From Paulinella micropora (lineage: Eukaryota > Cercozoa > Imbricatea > Euglyphida), in contig BJOX01000077.1 of NCBI GenBank assembly GCA_009731375.1, positions 860,004 to 882,344 of the forward strand: DNA of 22,341 nucleotides, given 5' to 3'. The notes below the pieces were generated by a model. That model worked only from the letters and a program-made list of their open reading frames with translations. It had not been told where the DNA came from and did no database searches. Below, piece after piece: positions 11,831-20,286 of this stretch; position 1 is the first letter of the stretch, and the number at the start of each line of letters is the position of its first letter. Both the position numbers and the translations under genes were made by a program.

Positions 11831-14044
11831 AGTTATGCGCGAGCGCTGCACTTTTATGTNNNNNNNNNNNNNNNNNNNNNNNNNNNNNNNNNNNNNNNNN
11901 NNNNNNNNNNNNNNNNNNNNNNNNNNNNNNNNNNNNNNNNNNNNNNNNNNNNNNNNNNNNNNNNNNNNNNNNNNNNNNNNNNNNNNNNNNNNNNNNNNNN
12001 NNNNNNNNNNNNNNNNNNNNNNNNNNNNNNNNNNNNNNNNNNNNNNNNNNNNNNNNNNNNNNNNNNNNNNNNNNNNNNNNNNNNNNNNNNNNNNNNNNNN
12101 NNNNNNNNNNNNNNNNNNNNNNNNNNNNNNNNNNNNNNNNNNNNNNNNNNNNNNNNNNNNNNNNNNNNNNNNNNNNNNNNNNNNNNNNNNNNNNNNNNNN
12201 NNNNNNNNNNNNNNNNNNNNNNNNNNNNNNNNNNNNNNNNNNNNNNNNNNNNNNNNNNNNNNNNNNNNNNNNNNNNNNNNNNNNNNNNNNNNNNNNNNNN
12301 NNNNNNNNNNNNNNNNNNNNNNNNNNNNNNNNNNNNNNNNNNNNNNNNNNNNNNNNNNNNNNNNNNNNNNNNNNNNNNNNNNNNNNNNNNNNNNNNNNNN
12401 NNNNNNNNNNNNNNNNNNNNNNNNNNNNNNNNNNNNNNNNNNNNNNNNNNNNNNNNNNNNNNNNNNNNNNNNNNNNNNNNNNNNNNNNNNNNNNNNNNNN
12501 NNNNNNNNNNNNNNNNNNNNNNNNNNNNNNNNNNNNNNNNNNNNNNNNNNNNNNNNNNNNNNNNNNNNNNNNNNNNNNNNNNNNNNNNNNNNNNNNNNNN
12601 NNNNNNNNNNNNNNNNNNNNNNNNNNNNNNNNNNNNNNNNGCGAGCGCTGCACTTGTATGATGTAAACACCACGCAGCTTGTTCGCGCCTACTATGGACA
12701 CAGGTGTGATGTAATATACCCCTTGACATTTTACATCTAGATTTACATCTACATGTACATTTACATTTACATCACAATTGCGTTTACGTTTACGTTTACG
12801 TTTACATTTGCATTTGCATTTGCATTTACTTTTACAATTCCATTTACATTTTCGTTTTCATTTACGTTTATATTGACTGTAATGTAATGTAATGTGCGAC
12901 GTGGCATGGCATGACATGACATGGCATGACATGACATGATATTACATGACATGACATGACATGACATGACGTGATGTGACGTGACGTGACGTGATGTGAC
13001 GTGATGTGACGTGACGGGACGGGACGGGACAGGACAGGACAGGACAGGACAGGACATGGACAGGACATGGACAGGACATGGACAGGACTGGACATGGACA
13101 TGGCATTGACATGGCATGGACAGGGCATGGACGAGGCATGGACAGGGCATTTGCATGACAGGACATGACAGGACCTGACATGACAGGACATGACAGGACA
13201 TAACAGGACATGACATGACATGACATGACAGGACAGGACAGGACAGGACAGGACACGGCACACGGCATGACATGACATGACATGACATTGACATGACAGG
13301 ATAGGACATTGACATGACAGGACATGACACGACATGACATGACATGGCATGACATGACATGATATGACATGACATGACATGACATGACATGACATGGCAT
13401 GACATGACATGACATGACATGACATGACATGACATGACATGGCATGGCATGGCATGACATGACATTACATGACATGACATGACATGACATGGCATGACAT
13501 GGCATGACATGACATGACATGACATGACATTACGTTACCAACGTAAATGCTAATATAAATGTAATTGTAAATGTATAGTTCGTCCATCTCCTCGAGCTGC
13601 TTCAGTCAATTTGGAAACCTGGTATGTACGTACGTACACACATATACATACATAGATAGATAGATACATACAAACATGCATACATACATACACGCATACA
13701 TACCATACATACATACATACATACATACGTACATACATGCATGCATGCATGCATGCATGCATACATGCATACATACATACAAACATACATGCATACATAC
13801 ATCATACATACATACATACATACATACACATACATACATAAATACCATACATACATACATAATACATACATACTACATACATGCATGCATGCACTGCAGC
13901 ATGCATGCACGCATGGATGCATGCATGGATGCATACATGGATGCATACATGGATGCATACATGTGGATGCATACATACATACATACATACATACACACAT
14001 ACACACATACATACATACATACATACATACATACATGCATGCAT

Positions 14045-14080
<36 letters not shown>

Positions 14081-14180
14081 GCACACACACACGCACGCAC
14101 ACAAACACACACACACACAGATACATACACACATACATACACACACAAACACACACATACAAACACAAACACGCATACAT

Positions 14181-14215
<35 letters not shown>

Positions 14216-14510
14216 GACATACACACACACAGACATACATACATACATACACGCATACATACATACATGCATACATACATACGTACATACGTAGATACAT
14301 ACATACATGCACACATACATACATAGGTGGTGACAGGAAGCAAAGATTTCACTATTCGCTATACATACATAAATACATACATACATACATACATACATAC
14401 ATGCATGCATACATACATACATACATACATACATACATACATACATAGGTGGTTACAGGAAGCAAAGATTTCTCTATTCGCTTTTGGGACACAGTGTCAG
14501 GTTTGTATGA

Positions 14511-14541
<31 letters not shown>

Positions 14542-14610
14542 TGTATGCATGTATGTATGTATGTATGCATACACACACACACACACACAGACGCGCACGC
14601 ACGCACGCAC

Positions 14611-14642
<32 letters not shown>

Positions 14643-15447
14643 GTATATACATACACACATACACACACACACATACATACATACATACATACATAATACA
14701 TACATATGTGCATGCGTGTATGTATGTATGTATGTATGTATGTATGTGTTTATGTATCTGTGTATGTATGTTTGTATGTGTGTGTGTGTGTGTGTGTAAG
14801 TATGTACGTATGTATGTATGTATGTATGTATGTATGCATGTATGTATGTATGTATGTATGCATGTATGCATGTATGCATGTATGCATGTATGTATGTATG
14901 CATGTATGTATGTATGTATGTGTGTATGTATGTTATGAATGTATGTATGTAGTATATGTAATGTATGTATGTATGTATGTATGTATGTATGTATGTATGT
15001 GTGTATGTATGTATGTATGTATGTATGTATGTATGTATGCATGTATTTACGTAATGTACGTGATGTATGTGATGTATGTAATGTATGTAATGTATGTCAT
15101 GTATGTCATGTATGTCATGTATGTCATGTATTTCATGTATGTCATGTATGTCATGTATGTTATGTATGTCATGTATGTCATGTATGTCATGTATGTCATG
15201 TATGTATGTATGCATGTATGTATGCATGCATGTATGCATGTATTTATGTATGTATGTATGTATGTATGTATGTATGTATGTACGTGTGTGTGTGTATGTA
15301 TGTATGTATGTATGTATGAATGTAGGGGCGTGCATTCAGACATTGCGTTACCCATTAGGTCATATCATATCATATCATATCATATCATATCATATCATAT
15401 CAGATCAGATCAGATCAGATCAGATCAGATCATATCATATCGTTATC

Positions 15448-15481
<34 letters not shown>

Positions 15482-17289
15482 CCATTACCAGAACCATTAC
15501 CATTACCATTTATCATTATCACTATCATTATCACTATCACTATCACTATCATGATGATATCAAATCATATCATATCATATCATATCATATCATATCATAT
15601 ATCATATCATATCATATCATGATCATATCATGATCATATCATATCATATCAAATCATATCATATCATATCATATCATATCATATCATATCATATTATATC
15701 ATATCATATCATATCATATCATATCATCATATCATATCATGTCATGTCATATCATATCATATCAGATTATACCATATCAGATCAGATCAGATCAGATCAT
15801 GATTATGATCATGATCATGATCATAATCATGATCTTATCATTATCATAATCATTATCATTATCATTATCATCATCATCATCATTATCATTATCATTATCA
15901 TTATCATTATCATTATCATTGGCATTGTCATTGTCATTATCATTATCATTATCATTATCATTATCATATCATATCATATCATATCATATATCATATCATA
16001 TATCATATCAAATCGTATCATATCATATCATATCATATCATATCAATATCATATCGTATCATATCATATGATATATGATATGATATATGATATGATATGA
16101 TATGATATGATATGATATGATATGATAATGATGACCATGATAATGACAATGATAATGACAATGATAGTGCTTCTCTGTCAATGGCTGATGCATTTCTGCA
16201 CATGCGCCTCCATCGTCTCACCCGTGAGGGGAGTACGAAGAATTGACGATAAGCTCTAATGACACCCCCGCAAGGGCAGTTCCAACACTTCCAGACGGGC
16301 CGGTATGTTCAATGAAAATACTGGTCCAGACGGATCGGTATGTTCAATGAAAATACTGGTGGCACCGACGGGAATCGAACTAGCGACAATGACAATGATA
16401 ATGATAATGATAATGATAATGATAATGATAATGATAATGATAATATCATGATCATGATCATGATCATGATCATGATCATAATCATAATCTGATCTGATCT
16501 GATCTGATCTGATCTGATATGATATGATATGATATGATATGAAATGATATGATATGATATGATATGATATGATATTATCATGATCATATCATGATCATAT
16601 CATATCATATCATATCATATCAAATCATATCATATCAGATCAGGTCAGATCATGATTATGATCATTATCATTATCATTATCATTAGCATTAGCATTAGCA
16701 TTAGCATAAGCATTATCATTATCATTATCATTATCATTATCATTATCATTACCATTACCATTATCATTATCATTATCATTGTCATTTTCATTGGCAATGG
16801 CATCATCATTATCATTATCATTATCATTATCATTATCATATCATATCATATCATATCATATCATATCATATCATATCATGATCATATCATGATCATATCA
16901 TATCATATCATATCATATCATATCATATCATGATCATATCATATCATATCATGATCATATCATATCATATCATATCGTATCATATCATATCATATCATAT
17001 CGTATCATATCGTATCATATCATATCATATCATCATATCATGCCATGCCATGCCCCCTACAACACCACACACCACAGCACATCACATCACATCATGTTAT
17101 GTCTTGTCATGTCATGTCATGTCACGTCACATAGCACATCACATCACGTCATGTTATGTCTTGTCATTGCATGTCATGTCATGTCACAAAGCACATCACA
17201 TCACATCATGGTATGTCATTTCATTTCATGTCATTTCATGTCACGTAGCACATCACATCATATCATGTTATGTCTTGTCGTTTCATGTA

Positions 17290-17345
<56 letters not shown>

Positions 17346-17377
17346 TGAAGTGAGTTCCGTGGCCATCAATGAAGCCG

Positions 17378-17444
<67 letters not shown>

Positions 17445-17487
17445 TATCGGCCAATCGTTTTCTATCTATCTATCTATCCATCCATCC

Positions 17488-17531
<44 letters not shown>

Positions 17532-18512
17532 ATCTTTCTATCTTTCTTTCTACCTACCTACCTACCTACCTACCTACCTACCTCCTACCCTATCTACCTA
17601 CCTACCTACCTACCTACTTACTGTCTACCTACCACTTGCTCTGTACAGGCACTCAGCTATTATCTATCTACCTACCTACCTACCTACCCATTGCTCTGCA
17701 CAGGCACTCAGCTATTATCCACCTACCTACCTACCTGTCTACCTACCCATTGCTCTGCACAGGCACTCAGCTATTATCAGCGCATCGTGATGCCTCCAAT
17801 CGTCTCTGGGACCTGCGCACCTCAAAACCACTGATGCGGTCACTTCGTATCATCTCAAATCACATCACACCATGTTTTTATCATATCGTATCGTACCATC
17901 CATCCATCCATCCATCCATCCATACATCAAAATCTCGGATGCAGTTACTTGCCTTCTGTGTCCCATCCATTGCCTCACTTCTGCCTTTTTGTCCCATCAA
18001 CTGCCTCACTACTGCCTTTTTGTCCATTGATTGCCTCACTACTGCCTTCTTTGTCCCATCTATTGTTTATCCGTGCAACTGTGTATATGTGTGTGATATG
18101 CGATGTGCTCTGTGTGCACTTTTGCTTTTTTTTTTTGGCTCTGCACGCTGAAAGGACACCAAAAACACTTCCAAAAACGTTAACCGCGCCACTTTGTATG
18201 TGTGTGTGGTTTGTGGTGTGTGTCGCCTCTTTCCTGTCTATTGTCTCACTACTGCCTTTTGGCCCATCCATTGCCTCACTACTGCCTTTTGTCCACCCAT
18301 TGTCTCACTACTGCCTTTTTGTCCCATCAACTGCCTGACTACTGCATTTTTGCTTCATCACTGCCTTTTTGCTTCATCACTGGCCTCACTATCTCTGGCC
18401 TTGTTGGTCTATTATTTCTCTAGGCTGAAGGGACACCAAAACACTTCAAAAAATTTTATCCGTGCCGCTTTCGGTTCCAACCAACAAGTAGTGCTGGGAG
18501 GATCCGAGGTTG

Positions 18513-18572
<60 letters not shown>

Positions 18573-18763
18573 GTCTGTCTGTCTATCTGCCTATCTTTTT
18601 GTCTTTGTCTATCTGTCTCTCTGTCTATCTGTCTATCTGTCTCTCTGTCTCTCTGTCTATCTGTCTATCTGTGTATCTATCTATCTATTTATCTATCTAT
18701 CTACCTACCTACCTACCTACCTATCTACCTACCTACCTACCTACCTACCTACCTACCTACCTA

Positions 18764-18806
<43 letters not shown>

Positions 18807-18829
18807 ATCTTATCTAATCTAATCGATCC

Positions 18830-18882
<53 letters not shown>

Positions 18883-19521
18883 CCTATCTACCTATCTACC
18901 TGCCTACCTACCTACCTACCTACCTGTCTACTGCAGGATGGGCGGGTGTACGTGTGGGACGTGCAGTCTGGACAGATAGTTCAACGCCTCAGCCATCATC
19001 GAGGTCTAGATAGACAGATCGTATTGCCTCACTACTGCCTTTTTGTCCGGTCTGTTGCCTCACTACTGCCCCTGTTTCCCGATCTGTTGCCTCACTGCTG
19101 CCTTTTTGTCATGTTTATTGCCTCACTACTGTCTTTTTGTCATGTCTATTACCTCACTACTGCCTGTTTGTCCATCCAATTCCTCACTACTGCGTTTTTG
19201 TCCATCGGTTGCCTCACTACTGCCTTTTGTCCGGTCTATTGCCTCACTGCTGCCTGTTTGTCCATCCATTTACTACCTTTTTGTCTGCTCTATTGCCCCA
19301 CTACTGTCTTTTTCTCTGGTCTATTGCCCAATTGCCTTTTGTTTTGTCCGTATCAGGTGTGGCGTACCAGGCGGCGTGGCAGGAGGAGGCTGGCTACCTT
19401 GCCTCCTGCGGGAGCGACGGACAGGTCGCTTGTACATCTATATGGGTGTTATATATATAAATATAAATATATATATATATACATGTATATATATACATAT
19501 ATATATATATGTATATATGTG

Positions 19522-19558
<37 letters not shown>

Positions 19559-20254
19559 TTTGCACTGTAGATACACATACATACATGTATATCCACACTT
19601 GCTGTCTAGGTGTGTTTATGGGTGTTTGACCCCCAGCTCGGCCAGCAGGCAAAGCGGGGCAGGGACAGAGACAATAGCAGAGACAGTGACAAGGACAAAG
19701 ACAAAGACAGAGACAGAGACCGGGATGACGGGGCACCCATCTTGTCGTCGTCGTCGTACTCCTCCTCCTCCTCTTCCTTTTCCTCCGCTTCTACCCCTGC
19801 CTCCTCTTCCACCTCCTCCGCTTCTACCCCTGCGGTCTCTGCCTGCTCTACCCCCTCCACCGCCATGAGCAACCTGTGGGACGGTCCAAGCAACGCCAGC
19901 TCAAACTGGCCTCCATTCCCCTCCCCGAAATCCCACAATCAGCTGACCCAAGCCCCAACAAGTCAAGTTGGCTCCTCGAAGCACCATCAACTACCAACCC
20001 TTGCGCGCCCGCACCCTCACGCTCACTCTCACTCTCACTCGCGCACAGCAGCCGGGCATCGGCGCCACGGCAGCAGCCATCATGCCAACTTCCATCTCTT
20101 CCTCGGACCAATCACAGCCAAAATCAGCAGCAAAAACACTTTGCTACGTGGTGACTCTCCGAAAAGCCTTCCCCCCTCCCTCTCCTCTGCCTCCTTCTCC
20201 TCCTCCGCCCTCCCCAGCAGCACAACCACCAGCTCAACCACCACCACCTCCTCC

Positions 20255-20286
<32 letters not shown>

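Larger units (their letters stand above)
15359..17344. repeat. Intron 9: ATCAT/ATTATC/GATCAT arrays forming inverted repeats
   Basis: About 2 kb: CATAT and CAGAT pentamers, CATTAT hexamers, and inverted (GATAT, GATAAT) versions at about 16065-16570. A non-repetitive core sits at about 16165-16385. The tract ends with GTCAT/CACAT repeats of about 70-bp period (17085-17285) and a TA run before the acceptor ATATAG. Confidence 0.9.

Noticed and set aside
11166-12740. Open frames of several hundred codons crossing the N runs
   Set aside because: They are open only because N is read as X. The flanking residues are repeat translations or WD40 exons in a different arrangement.
12767-13525. Cys/His/Met/Ser frames on the minus strand
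   Set aside because: Translations of the GACAT pentamer array in intron 6. The Cys and His do not form a metal-binding pattern beyond the repeat.
13602-15335. Tyr/Val/Cys/Met and Thr/His/Ile frames on both strands
   Set aside because: Translations of ACAT/TATG tetramers, open in all frames by composition.
16357-16380. Complete tRNA gene on the minus strand
   Set aside because: Only the 3' part (T-loop to CCA) fits. The 5' T-stem strand does not pair, and the sequence upstream of it is an AATGAC repeat with no D-arm or anticodon arm.
16357-16380. Primer-binding site of an intact LTR retrotransposon
   Set aside because: No long terminal repeats, polypurine tract or gag-pol frame is visible around it. 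Kept only as one possible origin.
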